A stretch of 64,000 bases of DNA from an uncultured Prevotellaceae bacterium (GCA_946415645.1 CAMKTJ010000003.1:51561-115560), one strand, 5' to 3'. Shown: positions 50,301 through 59,277, numbered from the stretch's first letter. Notes: a model not told the origin generated them from the sequence alone. Numbers and translations are program-made.

Positions 50301-50759
50301 ACTTCAATTGAGATTCCCGACAAGGTAACAACCATAGGTGGCGATGCTTTTGCTTATTGCGAGAACCTGAAGACCGTGATTATTGGCAAGGGTGTAAAAA
50401 CTATATCCCAGGGAGCCTTCTACGAGTCAAAGGTCAAGGATGTTTACGTCAAGGCAACCACCCCACCATCTATCAGCGGCTATCTGCTCAGCAACAAACC
50501 AACCATCCATGTATATGCCAGCTCACTTCAGAAATACCAGAACTCTGGTTGGGCAGATTTCGGCACCATCGTTGGAGACCTGGACGAATGGGAGGAAGCC
50601 ACCTCTTTAAATGAAGAGTTAAGAGTGAAGAGTGAAGAATCTGATAAAGCAGTTTATGACCTCAGCGGTCGCAGAATGTTCAATGGTCAATATTCAATGG
50701 TCAATGGATTAAGAAAGGGCATCTACATCATTGACGGCAAGAAAGTTGCTATTCAGTAA
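47391..50759 (+). CDS. Secreted M60-like metallopeptidase with two BspA-type LRR blocks and a T9SS-like tail
   Basis: GGLAHEIGHQHQF...EGFTEGSNDLFSNY; LRR_5 blocks ISSNAFSLSGLTSIEIPDKVTTIGGDAFAYCENLKTVIIGKGVKTI; tail VYDLSGRR...KGIYIIDGKKVAIQ. Confidence 0.85.
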   Translation: MQRINTQGVVRLLLTTLVCFASINIWAKTEINVETAGTLSSILTSTDSELKVTGYINGSDIKYIRSLVNNGKVVSLDWSEVHIVAGGEAYTESYTTKNDVIGEKMFYGFSKLVAITLPATITSIQNNAFANTGLKKIEIPNSVVSVGEDAFAYCGSLATVVIGKKVKTLSKGTFYNSPVTKAYLKPMNPPTTAPYLFRDSPKITIFVYKDALADYKASSWTEWVSTFYGTLEKIYPYEPDEDDKAKELCSTYFEDAACTQLKAEYQAMSDDDLTANMTAAGMPEYMVTIALKVKNATWAAYEKDFRINEYKAYSDAAYWNEKLWARFASFMGNPTGIYTQNDGDPLYVFVDSDVPEDATLYLGTAGVDQMITDAKAGQKLQKGLNIIDGEADKLYYILYTADTQKMTKKLTEWPKIKIHIEGGVMNGYYDASRHTDKDYKALLKNVTFTTFEIKGLHSVMNIRTSILKETFPNQIHKSIACLDSVAVWENDLFGINESVANGEKAGAPWFLSGGDAFYPSYFNNPIYVDNNSPGSYAHATEFGTHFSKGASEYCLNPYIADFDEGGLAHEIGHQHQFAIMLEGFTEGSNDLFSNYCRWMTGHRASTGRPLSVTMQEYARKEPFYWRPIDNSCLRMFFSLYLYYHQAQKNTSFYPELFKALRADRIESQGRNINCNNSGLKFVRKVCEVAQEDLTDFFNVYGFFEPANNRYLECYGDHYVTNKKTDINRTKAEIAKYPKKNSEIIFIEDRVEYMPATDFIPAAKGVRYYRNSEKVGQCGDVGQYTSYLPGACEPSEYVYMKADSLYALEGKGGLGFLMKDADGNLKYAANAKDICIPRSVGRDLTIYSIDADGSMHEVQMVEGGEATVANPRAGQLEKNMTDLTIKLNLSGKINGTDIKYLRKLIGEKHLASMDLTEATIVTGGSSYYQTYTTSLNIVGPYAFQGFTKLKDVKLPKSTTQISSNAFSLSGLTSIEIPDKVTTIGGDAFAYCENLKTVIIGKGVKTISQGAFYESKVKDVYVKATTPPSISGYLLSNKPTIHVYASSLQKYQNSGWADFGTIVGDLDEWEEATSLNEELRVKSEESDKAVYDLSGRRMFNGQYSMVNGLRKGIYIIDGKKVAIQ

Positions 50760-50784
50760 AACGAACGTTCCTGAATAATTAGAC

Positions 50785-50824
50785 AAATGTCCGTGAACAA
50801 TCTCATATTTGTTCACGGACATTT
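50785..50824 (+). terminator. Terminator hairpin, 16-bp perfect stem
   Basis: AAATGTCCGTGAACAA/TTGTTCACGGACATTT. Confidence 0.75.
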
Positions 50825-50852
50825 AATTTTATCTCCCCAAGGAGAGAAGTGG

Positions 50853-51986
50853 TTATTTACGGCTCAGCCTTTTCCTTAACGGCTCATCGTAGAACAATAG
50901 GCAGAGCGTAGCAATCACTACTGATGCTACAATGGTAATGATAGCCGGAAGCCAGGGCTGAGAATAACCCTCATAGGGATGAGCATCCTTTCCTACCCAA
51001 GTAATATAAAGGTATATAAGGGGGAAGTGAACGGCATAGAGCGGATAGGACAACCTTCCCAGGATGGATACAGCCCTCTGGCGCCAACCAGTAACAATAC
51101 CTCTTGCTCCAAACCAGATAATGGCAGGGAAGAAAGAGAACAGGCAGACAAGTTGGAAGATGGTCTCTGTATCCTTGCCGCCAAACAGAGGAAGACCCAA
51201 CAAAGCCACCAATCCCAGACTGCTCAGCAGGAAGACTGGGCCCTCTATGGGCTTGGGCTGACGCTTACAGAACATACGGGCCATCAGCAGTCCCATAGGA
51301 TAGGCATAAAGCATACGCAAAGCACCTCCCAGTAAATTATTTGGTTCTGACGACCAACCGTAGGCAACACCTCCATCCTCCTGCAATAGAGCATAGGATG
51401 CAAGGGACACAATGCCACAAGCCACCCAGACACGTAGCCATCTGGTGGAAAGACGATGCAGCAACAAGCCATAGAGTAAACTGCCTATGTACTCAAAGAA
51501 CAAAGACCAGTGCGGACCATTCAGAGGGAATGCCTCCGTATTGCCACGCACATCCAATCCACTAGGGGCAGGAATCAGAAACAGAGCCAGCAACATAGCC
51601 CACATCACAGCCTCTATGGTTACCTGGCTACCATCCCACTTGGTGCATCCCTGAATAACAAAGGCGATAACACCCAAAATCACCCCCATCACCACCATAG
51701 GATGCAATCTTATCAAACGCCTTTTAATAAATCCCCATATGGTAAGTCTAAAGTCCCCCTCGCCCACGGGAGAGGGGTTAGGGGTGAGGCGGTTATCATA
51801 CGCATACCCCATTACAAAGCCTGAGAGGATAAAGAAGAAGTCCACACCCAGGAAAGCGTGATAGAACTCACTCACGGGTGTAGATACAAAACAGCTTTTG
51901 GCGTCATTAAATACATGGTACAGCAACACCATCAGCGCAGCCACACCACGCAAGCCATCCAGAATATCGTATCTTGGTCTTTCCAT
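50853..51986 (-). CDS. Acyltransferase family 3 (OafA-like) membrane protein
   Basis: YDILDGLRGVAALMVLLYHVF, FFILSGFVMGYAYD; multiple TM helices. Confidence 0.9.
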   Translation of the reverse strand: MERPRYDILDGLRGVAALMVLLYHVFNDAKSCFVSTPVSEFYHAFLGVDFFFILSGFVMGYAYDNRLTPNPSPVGEGDFRLTIWGFIKRRLIRLHPMVVMGVILGVIAFVIQGCTKWDGSQVTIEAVMWAMLLALFLIPAPSGLDVRGNTEAFPLNGPHWSLFFEYIGSLLYGLLLHRLSTRWLRVWVACGIVSLASYALLQEDGGVAYGWSSEPNNLLGGALRMLYAYPMGLLMARMFCKRQPKPIEGPVFLLSSLGLVALLGLPLFGGKDTETIFQLVCLFSFFPAIIWFGARGIVTGWRQRAVSILGRLSYPLYAVHFPLIYLYITWVGKDAHPYEGYSQPWLPAIITIVASVVIATLCLLFYDEPLRKRLSRK

Positions 51987-52063
51987 ATCAAATTTCTATT
52001 TCTCTGCAGCAAATATAGACATTTTTTCCTAAACCTAACCTCCAATCCGGGAAAAAACAAAAA

Positions 52064-52091
52064 AAATGCCCTGCAAACTTGCAAGGCATTT
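52064..52091 (-). terminator. Terminator for the downstream-reading minus-strand gene
   Basis: AAATGCCcTGCAA/TTGCAaGGCATTT followed by a minus-strand T run. Confidence 0.65.
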
Positions 52092-52162
52092 CTTATAGGA
52101 GAATTTTTATCTTTTATCTTTTCTCTCCCGCTCTCCCCCTCGGGGGAGTTGGAGAGGGGTCT

Positions 52163-52975
52163 TTATCTGTCTCCAATAGCGTGCAGATACTCGTCCCAGA
52201 GTTCCTCTACGCCATTCTCAGGCTTGTCACCCAGAACGTGCTTCATAGCCTTGTCCCAAGACCAGGGATTCAACTCAGCAGCAGAGGCATTGAACTTACG
52301 CAGGAAGTCCTTGTCCTTGTTCAGCATCAACCAGTACAGGAAGTAACCCGCAACACGGTAACCCTTGCGCCATGTATCAGCACGGGGACGGTCATTACTC
52401 TTGAAGTCCTGATCAAAGCAACCGCAAGCAACACGTACACCGTCAGCCATACCCTCTATGAAACACCAGTTCTCGCCACCGTCACCATAGCTGCCGCAAC
52501 CCTGAGGATCCAGCTGGTAAGCATGAGTCAACTCGTGATAGAGCACACCACGTGTCTCATAGTCAAGACGCATGGTATCATTGTCTTTGAAACTCTTCTC
52601 AATCCAACCGGTTGTATAGCATACGCCTACGTTGTCACCATCGCCGTACTTCCAGCTGATACCGTCCTCATTAACCAGGCTGTAGTTGATAGTCTTGATC
52701 TTGGGGATGTTCTTGTCCTTGGGACCGTAGTACAGAGTCTGCAGCACACGGCGTGCATTCTCCTGAATATAAGGAGTGGGATTAGGGATGATGTTGTGGT
52801 AGATCTTTGAACCCTCTGTCTGAGGAGCCTCGTCGCGGAAGACAACATCGCCTGGATTGTACTTCAACCACTTCTTCTCCAACTTGATGGGCTCGTGGTA
52901 TTTGTTAACCTTCAACTGGGCCATAGCACCCATTGAGAATGTTGCTGCAAGCAACACGAAAATAATCTTTTTCAT
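52163..52975 (-). CDS. Basic secretory protein (BSP)-family putative metallopeptidase
   Basis: Signal peptide; TRGVLYHELTHAYQLD...FIEGMADGVR. Confidence 0.8.
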   Translation of the reverse strand: MKKIIFVLLAATFSMGAMAQLKVNKYHEPIKLEKKWLKYNPGDVVFRDEAPQTEGSKIYHNIIPNPTPYIQENARRVLQTLYYGPKDKNIPKIKTINYSLVNEDGISWKYGDGDNVGVCYTTGWIEKSFKDNDTMRLDYETRGVLYHELTHAYQLDPQGCGSYGDGGENWCFIEGMADGVRVACGCFDQDFKSNDRPRADTWRKGYRVAGYFLYWLMLNKDKDFLRKFNASAAELNPWSWDKAMKHVLGDKPENGVEELWDEYLHAIGDR

Positions 52976-53112
52976 ATACCTTATTTAAGCTAATTGTTAG
53001 TTTTGCCACGCAAAGTTAGCATCTTTTTTGTTAAAAAAAGAAATTGCCAGGATGCTTTTATAGTTTATTAAGATTATTATTCGTACCTTTGACCAACAGA
53101 AACTATTTAAGC

Positions 53113-53445
53113 ATGTACTACGTAACAAAGAAGATGGAAATCTCCGGCAGTCACTACATAACGTTGGAGAAAGGAAGCAAATGCGAGCGTCTGCACGGAC
53201 ACAACTGGATAATTACTGTTTACTGCAAGGCCAAGGAACTGGACGAGGACGGCATGGTGGTTGATTTTACAGAGGTAAAACGTCTGGTGCATGGCACCCT
53301 CGACCATCAGGATCTCAACTCTATCCTACCCTTCAACCCCACAGCCGAGAACATCGCCCGTTGGATTTGCGACCGTGTTCCCCATTGCTACAAGGTAGAT
53401 GTGCAGGAAAGCTCCGGCAACATCGCTACCTATGAGAGGGACTGA
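53113..53445 (+). CDS. queD: 6-carboxytetrahydropterin synthase QueD
   Basis: SGSHYI...CERLHGHNWIITVYC...VVDFTEVK...LDHQDLN...PTAENIARWI. Confidence 0.93.
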   Translation: MYYVTKKMEISGSHYITLEKGSKCERLHGHNWIITVYCKAKELDEDGMVVDFTEVKRLVHGTLDHQDLNSILPFNPTAENIARWICDRVPHCYKVDVQESSGNIATYERD

Positions 53446-53526
53446 TTCCGTTGAGAGTTGAGAGGCAGTTTAAAGGCGTAAGAGTTCAAAAAGTTTAAAT
53501 TAGGGCTAACGTCAATAACCATTACC

Positions 53527-53623
53527 TGCCCCTTGCCCCTTGCTCCTTGCCCCTTGCCCCTTGCCCCAACATTTCGCTAACCCCTAACCGCTAACCCCTA
53601 ACCCCTAACCCCTAATCGCTAAC
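53527..53623. repeat. TTGCCCC and CTAACCC heptanucleotide arrays directly upstream of a start codon
   Basis: ccccttg/ctccttg units then cccctaa/ccgctaa units, ending 3 nt before ATG 53626. Confidence 0.9.
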
Positions 53624-53625
53624 CA

Positions 53626-54357
53626 ATGAAGAAACCCTTTCTAATCCTACTATCCGCCTTCTGCCTGAGTGCAACCATTAGTGCCCAGGATTTTTCCGAG
53701 GAAGGCAATTTCTCTGCCGAGATAGGTTATGTCAACAAGCAGTTTGTGACCGACTTCGGTAACGGAGAAGTATTCCATGAGAATCTGTTCGGTCTGGAGG
53801 ACAAGTTCCTTCATGGCTTCCAGTTAGGTTTCTACTACCACCCCACCCTCAAGTTAGGCGAGCACTTTGGCGTAGGCTGCCGTACAGGTCTGGCTTACGA
53901 GCAGTATCTGGCCAGCGGAAGGCCCATGGGTTACAACAAGTTCAGCGAGGGTGACATCTACATCCCCCTCAACGGAACCATCTCCTTCCCGTTTGCTGAT
54001 GACAGGGCAGAAATCTCCCTGCATGCCGGTGTGAATATGAACTGCATCATCTACGGCAAGCTCTCCAATGCCGACTGGGGCAGCTCCTCGGTATGGGATT
54101 ACATCTCGTCTAGCTGGTACGGATATTACATGCATAGCCGTTATGAGCGCATGGAGTATCTTGACTATGGTTCTGATGGTTGGCCCAAGCGTGTCAACTT
54201 TGGTTGCGAGTTTGGTCTGTCCGTCCGCATCAGCGGATTCTATCTGCGAGGCACCTATTCACGTGGCATCACCAACCATTGCTTCTACTGGGGCGATGGC
54301 AAACGCTTCAAGACCACCGAGCGCAAGCTAACAGTAACGATTGGTGCCGCCTTCTAA
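53626..54357 (+). CDS. Outer membrane beta-barrel hypothetical protein
   Basis: Signal peptide MKKPFLILLSAFCLSATISAQ; C-terminal TVTIGAAF. Confidence 0.75.
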   Translation: MKKPFLILLSAFCLSATISAQDFSEEGNFSAEIGYVNKQFVTDFGNGEVFHENLFGLEDKFLHGFQLGFYYHPTLKLGEHFGVGCRTGLAYEQYLASGRPMGYNKFSEGDIYIPLNGTISFPFADDRAEISLHAGVNMNCIIYGKLSNADWGSSSVWDYISSSWYGYYMHSRYERMEYLDYGSDGWPKRVNFGCEFGLSVRISGFYLRGTYSRGITNHCFYWGDGKRFKTTERKLTVTIGAAF

Positions 54358-54368
54358 TCTCTAATCTC

Positions 54369-54396
54369 TTGCTCCTTGCTCCTTGCTCCTTGCTCC
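54369..54396. repeat. TTGCTCC heptanucleotide array
   Basis: Four tandem ttgctcc-type units. Confidence 0.85.
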
Positions 54397-54402
54397 TGAA
54401 AA

Positions 54403-55281
54403 CTAAAGTTCTGCATCGCTGCACTCGAAGGTATTACCCTTGCGAATATCTCCCGTGCTGAGTCCCAGCTTCAGCCACTTCATACGCTGCTTGCTGGTGC
54501 CGTGCGTGAAGGTCTCAGGCTGTGAATAGCCCCTGGCCTTCTCCTGCAGGTAGTTGTCACCTATCACCTGGGCACAACGGATAGCCTCCTCTAGGTCGCC
54601 GTCCTCCAGGCTGCCAAACATCTTATTATCGTGGTATGCCCACACACCGGCATAGAAGTCGGCCAGCAGTTCCAGTCGTACACTCACCTTGTTGGCATCC
54701 TTCTGGTTCAGGCGCGACATCTGTTCGTGCGCCTTGCCAAGTGTTCCCAACAGGTATTCCACATGGTGCCCTACCTCATGTGCAATCACATAGGCATAGG
54801 CAAAGTCACCGTCAGCCCCTAACTGCTGCTTCATGGAACTGAAGAAGGAAAGGTCTATGTACAGACACTGGTCGGCCGAGCAGTAGAAAGGTCCCATGCT
54901 GCTCTGCCCGTTTCCACAAGCCGTCTGCACGCTACCCGTATAAAGCACCATCCTGGGAGGTTCGTAGGTACGTCCTAACTTCTTGAACTCCTCTGTCCAC
55001 ACATCCTCAGTTCCAGCCAGAATCTGCTTAGAGAACTTAGCCAGTTCCTGCTCCTCGGCAGTAAACTCACGTCCGCCCTCGGCCTGCTCGGTGACATTCA
55101 TGTTCAGCAGGTCTGTATTGCTGACTACGCTATTGAACACATCGCCCAGGTTACCACCTGAGAGCAAGGTTATCAGCGCTATGATGACGATACCGCCAAT
55201 ACCCATGCCTCCCATCTTGCCTGCCGACATACCTCTGCGGTCATCCACATTGGTACTCTCTCTTCTTCCGTTCAGTTTCAT
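54403..55281 (-). CDS. Neutral zinc metallopeptidase, YpfJ family
   Basis: GRRESTNVDDRRG N-terminus; YVIAHEVGHHVEYLLG; SVRLELLADFYAGVW. Confidence 0.92.
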   Translation of the reverse strand: MKLNGRRESTNVDDRRGMSAGKMGGMGIGGIVIIALITLLSGGNLGDVFNSVVSNTDLLNMNVTEQAEGGREFTAEEQELAKFSKQILAGTEDVWTEEFKKLGRTYEPPRMVLYTGSVQTACGNGQSSMGPFYCSADQCLYIDLSFFSSMKQQLGADGDFAYAYVIAHEVGHHVEYLLGTLGKAHEQMSRLNQKDANKVSVRLELLADFYAGVWAYHDNKMFGSLEDGDLEEAIRCAQVIGDNYLQEKARGYSQPETFTHGTSKQRMKWLKLGLSTGDIRKGNTFECSDAEL

Positions 55282-55316
55282 ATCCCTTTTTTTTGTCAGT
55301 TAGTTCCTGTCTTCCT

Positions 55317-55583
55317 TCAATCAACCATCAGCACGATACCCGTTTCCTGCATTTTCTTATTGCATTTGGGGCATCTGCCTTTTACGGGATTCCATTTTAC
55401 CAGCTTCTCTGCGCCGCACTTAGGACAGGCTGTCTTCTTGGAAGCCGGTACACAGACAATCTCATGGCATTCCTCGCACATATAACTATAAACCTCACCC
55501 CTCATGGTAACATCATGCCCCTTGGGGTTCGCTGCCACGGTATAACCGCACGACTCACATTTGTATTGTTTATACTCAGCCAT
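55317..55583 (-). CDS. Zinc ribbon protein
   Basis: Four CxxC-type pairs: CESC, CEEC, CPKC, CPKC. Confidence 0.75.
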   Translation of the reverse strand: MAEYKQYKCESCGYTVAANPKGHDVTMRGEVYSYMCEECHEIVCVPASKKTACPKCGAEKLVKWNPVKGRCPKCNKKMQETGIVLMVD

Positions 55584-55778
55584 AATAATAAATTGTTTTC
55601 ATTACTTGTATTAGTATCACCTCGGCCGTCAGATCCTATAAATGTTACATTCTATGGCCGATTTCGTTTGCAAATATACAAAATCATCGTTGATGACAGG
55701 CACAACGTCTTAAAAAAAAGAGCAATGTATTTAATCTTTTTCGGGCAGAAGCAGGTTTGAACGCAGTACATTGCTTAA

Positions 55779-55830
55779 AGTACTGCAGTACGCACGTTGG
55801 AGTACTGGAGTACGCACGTTGAAGTACTGG
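55779..55830. repeat. 22-nt repeat
   Basis: agtactgcagtacgcacgttgg / agtactggagtacgcacgttga / agtactgg. Confidence 0.85.
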
Positions 55831-55907
55831 CACAATAAGAAACGACAAAAGGTTTCATGGAAAATATTTGTTCAAGACAAATACACCCAAGGAGTGCCTC
55901 ATGTGTA

Positions 55908-55940
55908 CCTCAAGGTTTCCTCAAGGTTTCCTCAAGGTTC
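55908..55940. repeat. 11-nt repeat, three units
   Basis: cctcaaggttt cctcaaggttt cctcaaggttc. Confidence 0.9.
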
Positions 55941-56000
55941 AGAAACAAGGGGTAAATGCGCGTTTATAATAGGAATGTATGAGCCTGCATTTGCACACTC

Positions 56001-56051
56001 CCCGAGTCTACACGTGTAGACTCCTGGGGGTAACACGTGCAGACTCCCGAG
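56001..56051. repeat. Palindromic pair around CACGTG
   Basis: gagtctacacgtgtagactc and aacacgtgcagactcc, 23 nt apart. Confidence 0.75.
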
Positions 56052-56105
56052 GCTGCAAACATTAGATCCCGGGTATCTTAACTGGATAAAAAATCTTCGA
56101 AAAAA

Positions 56106-56137
56106 TTGACTTACTAAAAGAAAAATCCTTATTTTTG
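56106..56137 (+). promoter_or_regulatory. Promoter for 56155 gene
   Basis: TTG-N21-TATTTTTG. Confidence 0.55.
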
Positions 56138-56154
56138 CAAAAATAACATATTGT

Positions 56155-57744
56155 ATGAAGCGACCTATTCTAATATCAATCAGCTTTTTGCTCTTCTCTG
56201 CCCCAATGCTGGCAGAGAGTGATTTGCCCATCATAGAGATGAAGGCAGACAGGACGATGATCTATCCCCAGCGAATGGAACTGACGGGGGAAGAATCGTT
56301 GATGGATATCCTACAGATAGTGCCAGAACTGATGATTGCCGGGTATGAGGATGTCATCGACAGTTATAACCTGCGCATCGATAACGCCCCGATAAATGGT
56401 GATACCAGGTTGATTCTTAGTCAGATGAAAGCCAAGGACATTGCCAAGATTCAGGTTTGCGATAATACGGGTGTGGCCAAGGGAACCATTGGAATGGGTA
56501 AGGTGCTGGATATTAACATGCAGATGCCTGAAAAGTTGAAAGGCTTTGTGGAAGGGCAAGGCGACTTTGGCAAGGATGTTGCAGGCATTGGAACCGTGAA
56601 TGCGTTATATGGCAGTCAGCATACCGACCTCTATGCCAATGCATCTTACCGTCATCAGAATGGGAACGAGGAGTATCTGACGCTTCACATGACCAACCGG
56701 TTTGATGACAAGAACAAGCTGTTGACCTATTTCACCCAGCAATATCTTGATGTTCCTGCCGGCATGTCACGTAAGGTCATGGGCAGGGCACGGTACTTCC
56801 ACACCTTCAATGACCAGGGTACGGAACTGCTCCTTGTGGGTGGCTATCAGTATGCCAGTGACCCTACCCTCTCCAATAAACTGCCATTGTACATCGCGGA
56901 GCTGAATACGCCTTTGTTCACTAAAAGACTATCCATGATGCTGGGTGCTGAGGGCGACTTCCTGATGACCGGACAAAAGAATACGGGCAGAAGCTGGGAT
57001 GTCTACAATAATGACATCTATCTGCAGTTCACATACGCCTTGTCCAAGTGGAAGCTGACAGCCGGTAATCGTGTAATGTTCTATAACTACAAGTTGATGG
57101 ATGCGGGAATCAGCCAAAAGCATTCTGACATCCGTAACAACACGAATGCCTGCGTTATCTATGTACCGGACAGCAGGAATCAGATTCAGTTGGGATATTA
57201 TCGCAAATACTATAACCCCTCCTATCAAGCTCTCTTTATGGATGCCTATACCCTTTCTGATGAGGAATGGGCGATTACAAAGGGACAGTTGGTGGAACGG
57301 ACCATCAACCAGATGAAGTTGGCATATGCCTATAGCAGGCAGAAGCTGACCGTTCAGACGGAGGCAAGCTATTATGCAGTTGAAGGTGGCGAGAACTTCA
57401 CGGAACTGGGGGCATCGGCATATTGGAAACCAAATGGGTGGAGCCTGGCAGGTGGAGCCAATCTCTATACGGCTAAGAGTGGCACCTATGCCTCAGTCCG
57501 CTTTGCTCCAACCATGTATCTCCCCCACGAATGGCAGATAGGCATGCAGGTGGTATATTTTACCCGGAATTCGCCCAGACGTGAGGCAACGGGCGTACCT
57601 GTATATGGGTGTCTGTCAGTAAACAAACAATTCGGCAAGAAATGGAACTTGGGGGTTGACTGGCATGACATGCTGGATGCATTCTGCAGTAATACTAACG
57701 TAAACAGGCATGCTGCCAATATCAGTTTGCAGTATAGATTCTAA
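56155..57744 (+). CDS. Outer membrane beta-barrel protein with TonB receptor-like plug
   Basis: Signal peptide; plug-like LMDILQIVPELMIAGYEDVIDSYNLRIDNAPI; C-terminal aromatic SLQYRF. Confidence 0.7.
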   Translation: MKRPILISISFLLFSAPMLAESDLPIIEMKADRTMIYPQRMELTGEESLMDILQIVPELMIAGYEDVIDSYNLRIDNAPINGDTRLILSQMKAKDIAKIQVCDNTGVAKGTIGMGKVLDINMQMPEKLKGFVEGQGDFGKDVAGIGTVNALYGSQHTDLYANASYRHQNGNEEYLTLHMTNRFDDKNKLLTYFTQQYLDVPAGMSRKVMGRARYFHTFNDQGTELLLVGGYQYASDPTLSNKLPLYIAELNTPLFTKRLSMMLGAEGDFLMTGQKNTGRSWDVYNNDIYLQFTYALSKWKLTAGNRVMFYNYKLMDAGISQKHSDIRNNTNACVIYVPDSRNQIQLGYYRKYYNPSYQALFMDAYTLSDEEWAITKGQLVERTINQMKLAYAYSRQKLTVQTEASYYAVEGGENFTELGASAYWKPNGWSLAGGANLYTAKSGTYASVRFAPTMYLPHEWQIGMQVVYFTRNSPRREATGVPVYGCLSVNKQFGKKWNLGVDWHDMLDAFCSNTNVNRHAANISLQYRF

Positions 57745-57762
57745 CCATAAAAGGAAGTAAGT

Positions 57763-59031
57763 ATGACAAGTATTGAACTGGATATGGTACAGACAGCCGG
57801 CATCGGTGCCATGGCCCTAATCGTCGGTATGGTATTAACAAGAAAGGTTGCCTTTCTGCAGAGGTTTTGTATTCCCTCGCCAGTAAGCGGCGGTATCATC
57901 TTCTCATTGATTACCCTGATGCTATACGGGTGGTGCGATATTGAAGTTTCCTTCGATGGTACGCTGAAGGATATCTTCATGCTGGCATTCTTTACCAGCG
58001 TTGGCTTCCAGAGCGACCTGAAAGTATTAAAGCAAGGCGGCAAACTCCTGATAATCATGCTTAGCCTGCTGGTTGTGATGATTGCGTTGCAGAACCTTAT
58101 GCCTATGGGAATTACCCGCCTGATGGGTGTTGACCCTTTGGTTGGCATGGCTGCAGGTAGTATATCCATGACAGGCGGACACGGTACGGCAGGCGGATTT
58201 GCAAGTGTCCTGGAAGGCATGGGACTGCATGGAGCAGGAACAATCGGCATGGCAGCTGCCACCTTTGGTCTGGTTGCCGGTTCTATGCTGGGCGGTCCAT
58301 TGGCAGAGCGGATTATCCGCAAGAAACTGACGCACGAGCAGATGCAGCCACAAGACGAGGAGATAGACCCTGCTATGGCTGGTATAGAGAGTGATGAGGC
58401 TTCGCCAACAGGTCGTACAAAGCGTATCAGCACGAATGAGCAGGAGTTCCAACAGTATGCCAAAGCCTCCTATTGCATCCTTCTGGTCATGGGTGGCGGT
58501 ACTATACTAAGCTGGTTGCTTGCAAAGACTGGTGTCACGTTCCCCACCTATTTTGGAGCCTTGATCCTAGCCGCCATCGTTCGTAACACCATTGGATTCT
58601 TCAATTACAAAGACGAAGGCAAATGGGAGAAAGCAGAAAAGTTGCTTGATATGGAGCGAATCATCAGCGTGGGTAACATCTGTCTGTCTATGTTCCTAGG
58701 AATGGCTATGATATCCCTGAAGCTTTGGGAACTTCAAAGCCTGGCCCTTCCGCTGATAGTCATCCTGGTATCCCAGGTATTGTTGATGGCATTATTTGTA
58801 TACTTTGCAGCATTCCCCCTGTTAGGACGTAATTATGATGCAGCCGTCCTGTGTGCAGGCATCTGCGGATTCGGTCTGGGCGCTACCCCCAACGCCATGG
58901 CCAACATGAGTGCCGTATGCTATAAATACCGCTATACCGTCAAGCCTTTCCTCATTGTCCCCATCATTGGTGCTATGTTTGCTGATCTCATCAATACAGG
59001 ACTGATTACCCTCTTCCTTAATATCCTGTGA
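57763..59031 (+). CDS. gltS: Sodium/glutamate symporter
   Basis: CIPSPVSGGIIFSL, GGHGTAGGFASVLEGMG, GFGLGATPNAMANMSAV. Confidence 0.94.
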   Translation: MTSIELDMVQTAGIGAMALIVGMVLTRKVAFLQRFCIPSPVSGGIIFSLITLMLYGWCDIEVSFDGTLKDIFMLAFFTSVGFQSDLKVLKQGGKLLIIMLSLLVVMIALQNLMPMGITRLMGVDPLVGMAAGSISMTGGHGTAGGFASVLEGMGLHGAGTIGMAAATFGLVAGSMLGGPLAERIIRKKLTHEQMQPQDEEIDPAMAGIESDEASPTGRTKRISTNEQEFQQYAKASYCILLVMGGGTILSWLLAKTGVTFPTYFGALILAAIVRNTIGFFNYKDEGKWEKAEKLLDMERIISVGNICLSMFLGMAMISLKLWELQSLALPLIVILVSQVLLMALFVYFAAFPLLGRNYDAAVLCAGICGFGLGATPNAMANMSAVCYKYRYTVKPFLIVPIIGAMFADLINTGLITLFLNIL

Positions 59032-59040
59032 GGAAAGTTT

Positions 59041-59064
59041 ATTGGTTATTGGTTATTGGTTATT
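59041..59064. repeat. GGTTATT heptanucleotide array
   Basis: Three tandem ggttatt units. Confidence 0.8.
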
Positions 59065-59106
59065 GCTCTCACTTAATCGCAGCCATGAACTTTGACGCCA
59101 ACAACG

Positions 59107-59277
59107 AAAAAAGCGTGCAGTCATTTCTGACCACACGCTTTTTCCAATAAGCTATATTATTTTACTTAACCTCCTCGAAAACGACTCTAACTGACTATCA
59201 ATGCGTTAGCACCGGATGTTGCACACATGTCGCAAAAACGGAAATAACCATTGATAATCAACATGTTACAAAATCAC
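59107..59277 (-). ncRNA. Candidate minus-strand sRNA or small-ORF transcript
   Basis: Minus-strand TTG-N20-TACCTTTG promoter ending near 59280; terminator hairpin at 59107-59144 with minus-strand T run. Confidence 0.5.

Noticed and set aside
51858-52346. 162 aa plus-strand ORF
   Set aside because: Spans the antisense of acyltransferase and BSP genes and a repeat; no support
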